Source: Thermomicrobiales bacterium
GTDB lineage: Bacteria > Chloroflexota > Chloroflexia > Thermomicrobiales > CFX8
Length of the DNA stretch: 64,000 nt
NCBI GenBank assembly: GCA_037045155.1
Contig: JBAOIG010000003.1
Location: 992,001-1,056,000, forward strand
Direction: 5' to 3'
The position numbers were made by a program, and so were the translations under genes. Below the pieces are notes generated by a model that was given only the letters and a program-made list of their open reading frames with translations, had not been told where the DNA came from and did no database searches. Below, one piece after another: positions 25,467-33,315 of the stretch (position 1 is the stretch's first letter; the number at the start of each line of letters is the position of its first letter).

Positions 25467-25500
25467 GACCGGTCAGCGCTTTTTCTGGCGCTGACCGGTC
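25467..25500. terminator. Hairpin between convergent genes, overlapping the ABC-F stop codon
   Basis: A perfect 13-bp stem (GACCGGTCAGCGC / GCGCTGACCGGTC) with an 8-base loop. It lies 13 bases after the PAPS synthetase stop and overlaps the last codons and stop of the leftward ABC-F gene (stop at 25475-25473). It can serve both convergent transcripts; no strong T-run follows on either strand. Confidence 0.65.
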
Positions 25501-27152
25501 ACTGGTTGATGCGTCAACACAGCGCCACGCCCCCGATGCGTGTCGTAGTAGGTGAAGTTCCCGGGATATTCCCGAACAAGCCCGCCGTCGAGCTCGATAA
25601 TGCGATTGCAGATCCGATCGAGAAAGTACCGATCGTGCGAAATCGTGAGGATCGTCCCGCCGAAATCGAGCAACGCGGCCTCGAGCTCCTCGATTGATGG
25701 CAGATCGAGATTGTTGGTTGGCTCGTCGAGCAGCAGGAAGTTGGCGCCACGGAGGATCAGCAGCGCGATCTGCAACCGGCTGCGTTCACCACCACTGAGC
25801 TTCCCGACCTGGGTCAGCGCGTCTTCGCGAGTGAACAACAACCCGACGAGAAAGCCAATGGCCGACTGCTCGGTCATCGCCCGCGCCGAACGCACGAGCT
25901 CCAGCGGCGTGCGAGTCGGCTCCAGCGTCTCCTGTTCCTGCGCATAGTAGCCCGTCACAATCGACGGCCCGATCCGCACACGTCCGGTGGTCGCGGGTTC
26001 GTCCCCAAGGACAAGCCGGAAGAGCGTCGTCTTGCCCGCTCCGTTGTCGCCGACGATCCCGACGCGCTCACCGTGCGTCAGCTCAAAGTCAAACGGTCGC
26101 AAGATCTCACGGTCGCCGTACGATTTCGAAAGCGCCTTCATCTCCAGGACAAGCGACGAGCCGCGGTCGGCAGAGAACTCAACGTCGATACGGCGACGGT
26201 CGATCACCGGGACGGGCTTTTCGGCGAGCTTCTCGCGTTCGATCTCGAGGATGCGCCAGCGATTGCCGGCGCGCGCGGCGAACTTGTGATTCTGCCGCGC
26301 CCATTGTGTCAGTTGTTCCGCGCTCGCCTTCAGCTTCTTCAGCTCGCGTTGGTGAAGCTCGTACAGTTGGGCGTCGCGCTCCAGGCGCTCCCGCTTCTGC
26401 GTGGTGAACCGACTGTAGTTGCCCGCGTATTTCGATACCCGTCCATCTTCCAGCTCGACGATACTGGTTGCGACGCGATCGATGAAATAGCGGTCATGTG
26501 AGATGATGACCGTCCCACCCTTGCGGCCGGTGAGATAGCTCTCGAGCCACGTCTTCGCGTTCGCATCGAGGTGATTGTCGGGTTCGTCAAGAAGCAGCAG
26601 ATCCGGTTCTTCAAGCAGACATTGTGCCAACCCGACGATGCGCTTTTCGCCCCCACTCAGCGTCTCGATCGACAGATCCCAACGGTCGTCGGGCAAGCCA
26701 AGGGCGCTGAGCGTCTGCTCGACGCGCGCGCCAACAGGCATGCCCGAAACAGCATCGGCCCGCTCGATCAGCTCAGCATGTTCGACGAGCACTGCCTCCA
26801 GCTCAGCATCGGACAGATCCTCCCCCATGCGCCGCTCAAGCTCGTGGAGTCGTTCGTCGAGCGCGGCCGCGTCGCCGCTCGCCAGTGCTACGACATCTCG
26901 GACGGTATGACCCGGGGTGAACATCGGCTGCTGCGGAAGGTATCCTGTGCGCAACCCTCGCTGGCGGGCGATCGAGCCTGTGGTGGGCTGAACCTCGCCG
27001 GTAAGTAGCCGCAACAGCGTGCTCTTGCCAGCGCCGTTCCCCCCGACGAGGGCGACGCGCTCGTCGTCGCGTACCTCGAAGGTCAACTCCTCGAACACCA
27101 GGTGACCACCATAGATCACGCCGACTTCGCTCGCCTGCGCCAGGATAGCCAC
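25473..27152 (-). CDS. ABC-F family ATPase (ribosome-associated type)
   Basis: A ~559-residue soluble protein with two ABC domains and no membrane segments. Domain 1 has GGNGAGKST, LSGGEKR and LLLLDEPDNHLD; a charged linker (KRERLERDAQLYELHQ) follows; domain 2 has GDNGAGKTT, LSGGERS and LLLDEPTNNLD; the C-tail is short and basic. ABC-F proteins act on the ribosome, in translation rescue or antibiotic protection. The GTG at 27152 is preferred (GGGAAG about ten bases upstream); a GTG at 27161 is possible, and longer starts lack homology. Upstream on the same strand lie a strong promoter, two small ORFs and a hairpin, which may control it. The 3' end overlaps a hairpin. Confidence 0.85.
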   Translation of the reverse strand: MAILAQASEVGVIYGGHLVFEELTFEVRDDERVALVGGNGAGKSTLLRLLTGEVQPTTGSIARQRGLRTGYLPQQPMFTPGHTVRDVVALASGDAAALDERLHELERRMGEDLSDAELEAVLVEHAELIERADAVSGMPVGARVEQTLSALGLPDDRWDLSIETLSGGEKRIVGLAQCLLEEPDLLLLDEPDNHLDANAKTWLESYLTGRKGGTVIISHDRYFIDRVATSIVELEDGRVSKYAGNYSRFTTQKRERLERDAQLYELHQRELKKLKASAEQLTQWARQNHKFAARAGNRWRILEIEREKLAEKPVPVIDRRRIDVEFSADRGSSLVLEMKALSKSYGDREILRPFDFELTHGERVGIVGDNGAGKTTLFRLVLGDEPATTGRVRIGPSIVTGYYAQEQETLEPTRTPLELVRSARAMTEQSAIGFLVGLLFTREDALTQVGKLSGGERSRLQIALLILRGANFLLLDEPTNNLDLPSIEELEAALLDFGGTILTISHDRYFLDRICNRIIELDGGLVREYPGNFTYYDTHRGRGAVLTHQPVTGQRQKKR

Positions 27153-27298
27153 AATGCCCACGCTTCCCAACAATGCCTGATCAACAGAACGGCCGGCCCT
27201 CGCGCTGGCGCTTGATGAGCGTAACACGGCAGGCAGACGAGACGACTGGCTCGGGCGCGAATTCACCCGCCACGGCCGATCGACGAGGATCTCGAAAC

Positions 27299-27338
27299 AA
27301 CGACCCCCGGCGCCAATTGCTGGACGCCGGGGGTCGTT
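27299..27338 (-). terminator. Strong hairpin terminator after the small-ORF unit, ahead of the ABC-F gene
   Basis: A perfect 14-bp stem (AACGACCCCCGGCG / CGCCGGGGGTCGTT) with a 12-base loop; on the minus strand it is followed by TGTTTCG. It lies 27 bases after the stop of the second small ORF and about 146 bases before the ABC-F start. An upstream segment (27350-27358, read on the minus strand as CCCCGGCGC) can pair with part of the hairpin's 3' arm. Confidence 0.7.
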
Positions 27339-27365
27339 TGGGTCTGAGCGCGCCGGGGATCGGGG

Positions 27366-27470
27366 TTAGCGAGCCTTGCGCAGGATGGCGAGCCAGTCGC
27401 GCTTGCCTCGGGCACGGTTGAGCTCGGACTGCTTGTGTTCGACCATTCGCTCCAGCAGGTAGTTGTCCAT
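27366..27470 (-). CDS. Small ORF 2 (34 aa), unrecognised basic helical peptide
   Basis: ATG at 27470, exactly six bases after AGGAG; 34 residues beginning MDNYLLERMVEH and ending RDWLAILRKAR. It is strongly charged (many Lys/Arg, some Glu) with a heptad-like spread of Leu, so probably helical. I recognise no family. Evidence that it is real: a good ribosome-binding site, 24 bases spacing from the preceding small ORF, a shared near-consensus promoter, and a strong hairpin just downstream. It could be a small protein or a leader peptide for the ABC-F gene. Confidence 0.5.
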   Translation of the reverse strand: MDNYLLERMVEHKQSELNRARGKRDWLAILRKAR

Positions 27471-27494
27471 GTTCATCTCCTCGTCTTCTCGTTA

Positions 27495-27626
27495 CTAGCG
27501 CATCGTCGGGACGTGCGGATCGGCGGCTCGTTGCAGATAACTGCCTGCCGTCGCCGGAGCCGGCAGATAGTCTGAATCCCATAGAGATTCGGACCGTATC
27601 GTCGTAGGCTTTCGGTAGACAATCAC
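27495..27626 (-). CDS. Small ORF 1 (43 aa), unrecognised
   Basis: GTG at 27626 with a perfect AGGAGG five bases upstream; 43 residues beginning MIVYRKPTTIRSE and ending DPHVPTMR. It has no hydrophobic core and no cysteines. The start codon is only about 15 bases from the expected transcription start of the promoter at 27649-27677, so the message begins almost at the ribosome-binding site. No family recognised. It forms a two-gene unit with the next small ORF. Confidence 0.45.
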   Translation of the reverse strand: MIVYRKPTTIRSESLWDSDYLPAPATAGSYLQRAADPHVPTMR

Positions 27627-27648
27627 TAGCGCCTCCTATCTAGACCAG

Positions 27649-27677
27649 ATCATACGATTACAGGAAGTGATTGTCAA
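27649..27677 (-). promoter_or_regulatory. Near-consensus sigma-70 promoter
   Basis: On the minus strand: TTGACA (27677-27672), a 17-base spacer, then TATGAT (27654-27649). It is one of the two best promoter matches in the window and fires toward the two small ORFs and the ABC-F gene. The rest of the 27171-27843 interval contains only the small ORFs, the hairpin and the recN leader. Confidence 0.75.
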
Positions 27678-27843
27678 CTGTTTCTTATGATTCAGTTCAA
27701 GATTGGGAACCATCTGCTGGGAATCAGTCCGAATCACGGCTGACAGCGGCCAATTCGTCATGCGTCGCCCGGTATCGACGGGTTACCATTACGCCGGCTG
27801 GCGCGGCCCACCCGCCTGAAGCACCCGGAGGTAAGCGCAGACC

Positions 27844-29610
27844 GTGCTTCTCGAGCTCACGATCAACAATCTGGCGGTCATTCGCGAGACGCGAATCGCG
27901 TTCGGTCCAGGGCTGAATGTGCTGACTGGCGAAACCGGCGCCGGCAAGTCGATGGTGATCGATGCGCTCGGCGCGGTGCTCGGCGCGCGCGCTTCCGCCG
28001 AACTCGTTCGCACTGGGACCAGTAGCGCCCGGGTCGAGGCTATCTTCGACATCTCCGAGGACATCGCGCGCGATCGGATCCTTGCCACCCTTGCCGAGGC
28101 CGGCATCGATCAGGCCCCTGACGAGCCGCTGATCCTCAGCCGCGATATCAGCGCCGCCGGCCGCTCAACAGCGCGAATCGCCAACCGGGCTGTCACCGCT
28201 GGCCTTCTGACGCGCATCGGCGAGCTCCTGGTCGATATCCACGGCCAAAGCGATCACCTGTCGCTCTTACGCCCGGCTATCCAGCTGGATCTTCTCGATC
28301 ACTTCACCGGGACCTCCGAGCTCCGCGCCGAGGTCGCCTCTGGCGTCACAAGCTGGAGTCAGCTACGTAGCCGCATTCGCGACTTCGACCAGGAACAGCG
28401 CCGAACAGCGCAGCGACTCGACCTGCTTCGGTATCAGGCAGAGGAGCTGTCGGCGGCCAACGTCCAGCCAGGCGAGGACGATACTCTCCAGCAGGAGCGC
28501 GCCCGCCTCGCCAACGCCGAACGCCTGCTCCGCGCATCCGCGGACGCACAGGCAGCGCTGACAGGTGACTCGTCCGTTGGTGACAACGCCGGCGCGATCG
28601 ACCGTCTTCGCGCGGCGATCCGGGTAATCAGCGACATCGCCACGCTCGATATCGCGTTCGAGTCAACCCTCACACGCGCGAACGACGCCATCTTTGCGCT
28701 AGAAGATGTTGCCGCTGAGGTTCGAGATTATGCGGAGCGTGTCGAGCTCGACCCACGGCGTCTCGAGGCAGTCGAGGAGAGACTCGAGCTACTCCGCCTG
28801 CTGAAGCGGAAGTACGGGCCGACGCTTGCGGACGCGCTCATCTACATGGGAGAAATCGCCAGAGAGCTTGCCAGCATCGAATCCGACGAGCACGATATCG
28901 ACGCGCTGCGAGCCGACGAGGCGAACCTGCGTCAGCGACTGGGAGACACGGCCGCCCGGCTCTCCTCCATCCGTCGCGCGGGCGCTGTGGAGCTCGCTCG
29001 TTCGGTGGAGCAATCGATTCGGGACCTGCAGATGGGGAGCGCGATCTTCGAGGTGCGCTTCGAGACGCTACCGGACGACGACGGGGTGCCTCTGGCCGAC
29101 GGTACGCGCGTCGCGATCAACCACACCGGCGCCGATCGCATCACGTTCTACCTCGCCACAAACAGAGGCGAAACGCTCCGTCCTCTGGCGCGAGTTGCTT
29201 CTGGCGGGGAGACTGCGCGGCTGATGCTCGCGCTGAAATCGATCCTCGCGACTGCCGATGACACGCCGGTGCTGGTGTTCGACGAGGTGGACGTCGGGGT
29301 CGGCGGACGCAGCGGCCAGGTCGTCGGCGAGAAGCTCTGGAGACTGAGCGATCGCCATCAGGTGATCGTGATCTCCCATCTGCCCCAGATCGCTGCGTTC
29401 GCCGACCACCACATCATCTTGATAAAGCAAGAGGAAGAGGACAGGACAGTGACCACCGCAATCACCGTTTCCGGCGACGCTCGCATCGATGAGGTCGCCG
29501 CAATGCTCGACGGGTTGCCGATCACGTCCGAATCACGCGCCAGCGCGAACGCGCTCCTTCAGCGAGCAGCAGGCTGGAAGACCGCGGATCGGTCTGCCGC
29601 GACGCGCTGA
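27844..29610 (+). CDS. recN: DNA repair protein RecN
   Basis: A 588-residue SMC-like ATPase of double-strand break repair. The N-terminal P-loop is GETGAGKS, the middle is a long coiled coil (residues ~160-370), and the C-terminal ABC signature is VASGGETARLML with Walker B VLVFDEVDVGVGG. Length and domain order are normal for RecN. It starts with GTG; GGAGGT lies 11 bases upstream. A ybaB/ebfC gene follows 59 bases after the stop. Confidence 0.93.
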   Translation: MLLELTINNLAVIRETRIAFGPGLNVLTGETGAGKSMVIDALGAVLGARASAELVRTGTSSARVEAIFDISEDIARDRILATLAEAGIDQAPDEPLILSRDISAAGRSTARIANRAVTAGLLTRIGELLVDIHGQSDHLSLLRPAIQLDLLDHFTGTSELRAEVASGVTSWSQLRSRIRDFDQEQRRTAQRLDLLRYQAEELSAANVQPGEDDTLQQERARLANAERLLRASADAQAALTGDSSVGDNAGAIDRLRAAIRVISDIATLDIAFESTLTRANDAIFALEDVAAEVRDYAERVELDPRRLEAVEERLELLRLLKRKYGPTLADALIYMGEIARELASIESDEHDIDALRADEANLRQRLGDTAARLSSIRRAGAVELARSVEQSIRDLQMGSAIFEVRFETLPDDDGVPLADGTRVAINHTGADRITFYLATNRGETLRPLARVASGGETARLMLALKSILATADDTPVLVFDEVDVGVGGRSGQVVGEKLWRLSDRHQVIVISHLPQIAAFADHHIILIKQEEEDRTVTTAITVSGDARIDEVAAMLDGLPITSESRASANALLQRAAGWKTADRSAATR

Positions 29611-29669
29611 TATAATCGCGGCGCCGTCGCCCGAGGCGACACGCCGCGCGACAGAAAGGACTGTCCCTG

Positions 29670-29972
29670 ATGCAGCCGAATATGCGGATGCTGCAACAGA
29701 TGCAGAATCGGATCCAGAAGATCCAGGAGGAGCTTGGCGAGACAATCGTCGAGGGCACTGCTGGCGGAGGAATGGTCACCGTGCAGGTGACCGGAATGAA
29801 GGCAGTCGTCGGCGTCAAGATCGCGCCGGACGCCCTGGGCCCGGACGACGCCGAACTACTCGAAGACACGATCCTCGCCGCGATCAACGACGCAATGGAG
29901 AAGGCCGAAGAGCTTGCTGCCGACAAGATGTCGGCCGTGACCGGAGGCATTCGCATCCCCGGGATCATGTAA
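29670..29972 (+). CDS. ybaB: YbaB/EbfC family nucleoid-associated protein
   Basis: A 100-residue small DNA-binding dimer protein: a Met/Gln-rich first helix (MRMLQQMQNRIQKIQEEL), then the GGGMVTVQVTG strand and VGVKIAPDAL, and a final helix (AINDAMEKAEELAADKM). It usually sits with dnaX and recR; here it follows recN, still a recombination and repair context. GAAAGGA precedes the ATG. Confidence 0.9.
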   Translation: MQPNMRMLQQMQNRIQKIQEELGETIVEGTAGGGMVTVQVTGMKAVVGVKIAPDALGPDDAELLEDTILAAINDAMEKAEELAADKMSAVTGGIRIPGIM

Positions 29973-29983
29973 TTCCAGGCAGC

Positions 29984-30577
29984 TCAGGCCCGAGATCGAT
30001 AGCCGGCGACGCGCTCGTTCGCCGGCTTTCCGTTGCTCCGCGACAGCGAAAATAGCTCTGCCAACACGACCAGAACGAGAAGGAGTGTCCCGCTGGTCGG
30101 AGTGAGCGTGCCGATCCCGTGAAAGATGAGCAGCGCAACGACGAAGCTGGCCGCCAGATATCCCTGCCTGCGGGCGCGAACAACATCGTATCGGCGCGCA
30201 TCATGTCGATAGAGCCGCAACCCTACAAGGAACGACGCGAGCGTGCAGACGGTTGCGAGCGCGGCCGTCAGCGCAAGAGTGAAGAACAGAAACTGCCCCA
30301 TCGAAGGGGGTGAGTCCGGCCGGAGGAAGATGAGAGCGAAGCCGAGCGTCGACCAGGCCGCAATCCCCTCCAGATCGTATAGGGGGATGCGTGTCCATCT
30401 CCGCAGTGGGATGAATGTCGCGGTCGGAGCGGCGAAGAGCAAGAGATAGGCAATGATCGCACGACCAGAGCGCATGCCATCGACGCCCGCGTCCGTCACT
30501 GCAACGAGCCGCCCAAGCGTGATCCATATCAGGCTGATCATGATCAGCGCGATAGCGCCGCCGATGAAACGCTTCAT
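29984..30577 (-). CDS. Integral membrane protein of unknown function
   Basis: 197 residues with about six hydrophobic segments (for example FIGGAIALIMISLIWITLG, AIIAYLLLFAAPTATFI, FLFFTLALTAALATVC and GTLLLVLVVLAELF) and short basic loops. No recognised motif. The ATG at 30577 is chosen because GGGAG lies nine bases upstream and it opens directly on the first membrane segment. It converges with the ybaB gene, 11 bases between stops. Confidence 0.7.
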   Translation of the reverse strand: MKRFIGGAIALIMISLIWITLGRLVAVTDAGVDGMRSGRAIIAYLLLFAAPTATFIPLRRWTRIPLYDLEGIAAWSTLGFALIFLRPDSPPSMGQFLFFTLALTAALATVCTLASFLVGLRLYRHDARRYDVVRARRQGYLAASFVVALLIFHGIGTLTPTSGTLLLVLVVLAELFSLSRSNGKPANERVAGYRSRA

Positions 30578-30689
30578 GTGTACGTACTCCCGGTGCGGAA
30601 GTGTAACAGGTCCACCATCCCCTCGGCCGATCATCTGGCTATACTTGAGCGATCGTCCATACGCCTATCCGTGGAGTCTTGACCGACCG

Positions 30690-30956
30690 ATGCCAGCCAG
30701 CGAACCGCTCCAGGTCTTCATTGGTGATGTGGTCAGGTTACGGAAACCACATCCATGCGGTTCGCACGAGTGGACCGTCGTCCGGCTCGGCGCGGATATC
30801 GGGCTTCGCTGTCATGGCTGCAACCGCCGCGTGCTTCTCCCCCGCCGCGAGCTCGAGCGTCGGCTGAAGGGGTTCACCTCACGTGGGCCCGATTACCTGC
30901 CGATCCCACATGCGGCGGCAGAGACTGATACTCCCACCGAAATCACCAGCTCGTGA
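30690..30956 (+). CDS. DUF951 family protein
   Basis: 88 residues. The centre matches the DUF951 family closely: RLRKPHPCGSHEWTVVR, then GADIGLRCHGC and a basic RRELERRLK helix. Cysteines in PCG and CHGC may bind metal. Function is unknown; family members are small and basic, often near translation or transport genes. The stop overlaps the start of the following MFS gene (GTGA), so the two are translationally coupled. An Ala/Thr-rich tail after residue 70 is not typical of the family. Confidence 0.85.
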   Translation: MPASEPLQVFIGDVVRLRKPHPCGSHEWTVVRLGADIGLRCHGCNRRVLLPRRELERRLKGFTSRGPDYLPIPHAAAETDTPTEITSS

Positions 30957-32305
30957 CAGCTCGACGCGACGCGGGCGTTGTCGAGGTGCTCCGAAATCAG
31001 GCATTCCTGCGGCTCTGGGTGGTCCAGGCAATGTCACAGACGGCCCAGAACATGATCAACTTCTCACTCCTGATCCTGGTTCGTCAGATCGTTGAGACTC
31101 AACACCTGTCTCAGGCGAATACCGCAATCTCACTCCTCGTGCTGGCCTTTTCGTCGCCGGCCGTCCTCTTCTCGGCGGTTGCCGGCGTTGTCGTCGAACG
31201 CGCCGACAAGCGAACGGTCATGATCGCCTCGAATGCGCTGCGGGTAGTCGGCGTCCTCGGGTTCCTCGTCCTCAATCCTGACTGGCCACCGCTGCTGACG
31301 CTTGCTGTGCTCTATTTCCTCACGTTCTTCCTCGGCACAGTAGGGCAGTTCTTCGGTCCGGCGCAGGCGGCCGCGATTCCGGTGATCGTGAATCCGCGCG
31401 AGCTGATGAGCGCCAACGCGCTGTTCAACCTGACCTTCACCGGCTCGCAGATCATTGGCTTCGCCGCGCTCGGGCCGATCGCGATCAAGGTGCTGGGCGT
31501 GCAGAACACGCTCATCGGTATCCTCGTGCTCTATGTGCTATCCACCGGTCTCGCCTTACTGCTCCCGAAGACTCCCCCGATCCCCCGCGACGAGCCAGAC
31601 GAAACCGCGGCGCTCCGTCGCTTCATCGATGACGCGCGCGAGGGCGTTGTGTTTGTGCTCCAGAGTCCGTTATTGATAAAGGCGATCGTCTACCTGACGA
31701 TGGCAACGACGACGTACCTGATGATCGCTGCCCTCGGGCCGGAGTTCATCGTCACGGTATTGAAGCTACCCAGCGAGGACATCGCCTACGTCGTCGCGCC
31801 GGCCGGCCTGGGCGTGGTGGCGGGCGCATTGCTGGTGAACAGGGTCGCGCGGTTCATCAGGCCAGTTCGGCTGGTCGACTATGGGTTGATCTCGGCGGGA
31901 ATCTGGTTGGCGCTATTCGCGCTCAGCGAGCCGATCGGCGGGATCTTCGGCTTCGGCGGCGAAAATGTCGCGCGGGGGATCATCCTCTTCGCCGTCGGTT
32001 GCGCGGCGATGCTCGGCATCTCGAACGCATTTGTCCTGGTGCCAAGCCAGACGTTGCTGCAGGCTGGTAGTCCGCAGGAAGGTCTGGCGCGAGTTTATGC
32101 CACCTACTTTACGATCTCGAATGTGGCGTCCTTCGCCCCGGTTCTCTTTGCCGGCGCGTTCGCTGATCTGTTTGGCGTGCTGAAAGTCATCATCTTCATC
32201 GCGGTATTGCTGGTGATCATCGGCGTCTACAACCTGCGCCACACGATCCCCGGCTTGCCAGATCACCCCGCCACAACGCCCGCAACGCCTGATCCGACCG
32301 GCTGA
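30953..32305 (+). CDS. Major facilitator superfamily transporter
   Basis: 450 residues with about 10-12 membrane segments in two halves. It is of the drug/siderophore exporter type (MFS_3-like): the conserved A-loop region between segments 2 and 3 reads GVVVERADKRTVMI, and a cytoplasmic central loop contains PKTPPIPRDEPDE. It starts with a GTG overlapping the stop of the DUF951 gene by four bases. The substrate cannot be judged. It converges with pyrB, eight bases between stops. Confidence 0.85.
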   Translation: MTARRDAGVVEVLRNQAFLRLWVVQAMSQTAQNMINFSLLILVRQIVETQHLSQANTAISLLVLAFSSPAVLFSAVAGVVVERADKRTVMIASNALRVVGVLGFLVLNPDWPPLLTLAVLYFLTFFLGTVGQFFGPAQAAAIPVIVNPRELMSANALFNLTFTGSQIIGFAALGPIAIKVLGVQNTLIGILVLYVLSTGLALLLPKTPPIPRDEPDETAALRRFIDDAREGVVFVLQSPLLIKAIVYLTMATTTYLMIAALGPEFIVTVLKLPSEDIAYVVAPAGLGVVAGALLVNRVARFIRPVRLVDYGLISAGIWLALFALSEPIGGIFGFGGENVARGIILFAVGCAAMLGISNAFVLVPSQTLLQAGSPQEGLARVYATYFTISNVASFAPVLFAGAFADLFGVLKVIIFIAVLLVIIGVYNLRHTIPGLPDHPATTPATPDPTG

Positions 32306-32313
32306 CAGGCAGG

Positions 32314-33249
32314 TCAGGCAGTCAGCAACCGCGGCCCTAGCAGCAGATCCAGCAACGCCATGCGGATGTAGACGCCGTTTCGCGCCTGTCGAAAGTACGC
32401 CGCACGCGGGTCTGAATCGACGAGCGTGTCGATCTCGTCAACACGGGGAAGCGGGTGCATCACGATCGCATTCTCGCCAAGCAGCTTCATGTGCTCCGAC
32501 CCGAGTCGGTAGGAGCCGCTGACTCGGCGGTAGGATTCGACGCTCGGAAATCGCTCTTTCTGGACCCGTGTCATATAGATGACATCTGCGCGCGGCAGCG
32601 CCTCTTCGAGATCGTGAAGCTGTTCCCAAGCCACGCCATGAGTCTCCATGTAGGCCAGCACATCGCCGGACATTTCGATGCCGGGTGGCGCTACCAGCAG
32701 AACACGCGCGTTCTCGGTTCGCGTCAGGAGCATCGCCAGCGAGCGCGGAGCGCGGCCAAAGCGCAGGTCGCCAACGAGCGCGACCGTCAGGTCGTCAATC
32801 CTGCCAAGCTCGTCATAGATCGTATAAAGGTCGAGCAGTGCCTGGGTCGGGTGTTCCCGCGGACCATCCCCAGCGTTCAGAATCGGCACCGACGCGACGG
32901 AGGCGGCCGTTTCGGCGGCGCCGGCGAGCGGATGCCGGATGGCGATCGCGTCGGCGTATGCCTCAACGATGCGAATCGTGTCCTCGATCGACTCCCCCTT
33001 GACCGCCGATGACGTATGTTCGGCACTCTCGGAGGAGATGACGTTGCCGCCGAGGCGCAACATCGAGGATTCGAAGCTCAGCCGCGTGCGGGTGCTTGGC
33101 TCGAAGAAGAGCGTCGCGAGGATCTTGCCGTCCAGACGTTTGTCCCCGCCGGCCGCCACGACCCTGCGCATCTCGGCTGAGTGAGCTAGCAGCTGAAGCA
33201 GATCGCCCCGGCTGAACTGGTCGACCCTCAGGATATGCCTCGGTAGCAT
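32314..33249 (-). CDS. pyrB: Aspartate carbamoyltransferase catalytic subunit
   Basis: 311 residues; catalyses carbamoyl phosphate plus aspartate to carbamoyl-aspartate in pyrimidine synthesis. Signatures present: FFEPSTRTRLSFE (carbamoyl phosphate site), GDGPREHPTQALLDLYT, GDLRFGRAPRSL and MHPLPRVDEI. The ATG at 33249 is favoured (AAGGAAG upstream) and gives the usual family length; the frame also allows a GTG seven codons earlier. No pyrI, pyrC or carAB lies beside it. It sits downstream of rpoN on the same strand, a 66-base gap, perhaps co-transcribed. Confidence 0.93.
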   Translation of the reverse strand: MLPRHILRVDQFSRGDLLQLLAHSAEMRRVVAAGGDKRLDGKILATLFFEPSTRTRLSFESSMLRLGGNVISSESAEHTSSAVKGESIEDTIRIVEAYADAIAIRHPLAGAAETAASVASVPILNAGDGPREHPTQALLDLYTIYDELGRIDDLTVALVGDLRFGRAPRSLAMLLTRTENARVLLVAPPGIEMSGDVLAYMETHGVAWEQLHDLEEALPRADVIYMTRVQKERFPSVESYRRVSGSYRLGSEHMKLLGENAIVMHPLPRVDEIDTLVDSDPRAAYFRQARNGVYIRMALLDLLLGPRLLTA

Positions 33250-33315
33250 CGCGCCCCACACTTCCTTCACATTATCGGCCGAGCCAACGTCGATTATATC
33301 GGCGGCCCGGAATTT

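Noticed and set aside
27181..27582. A 133-codon minus-strand frame spanning the small-ORF unit
   Set aside because: Arg/Ser/Pro-rich, crosses the terminator hairpin and has no ribosome-binding site; the two small ORFs in other frames have good ones.
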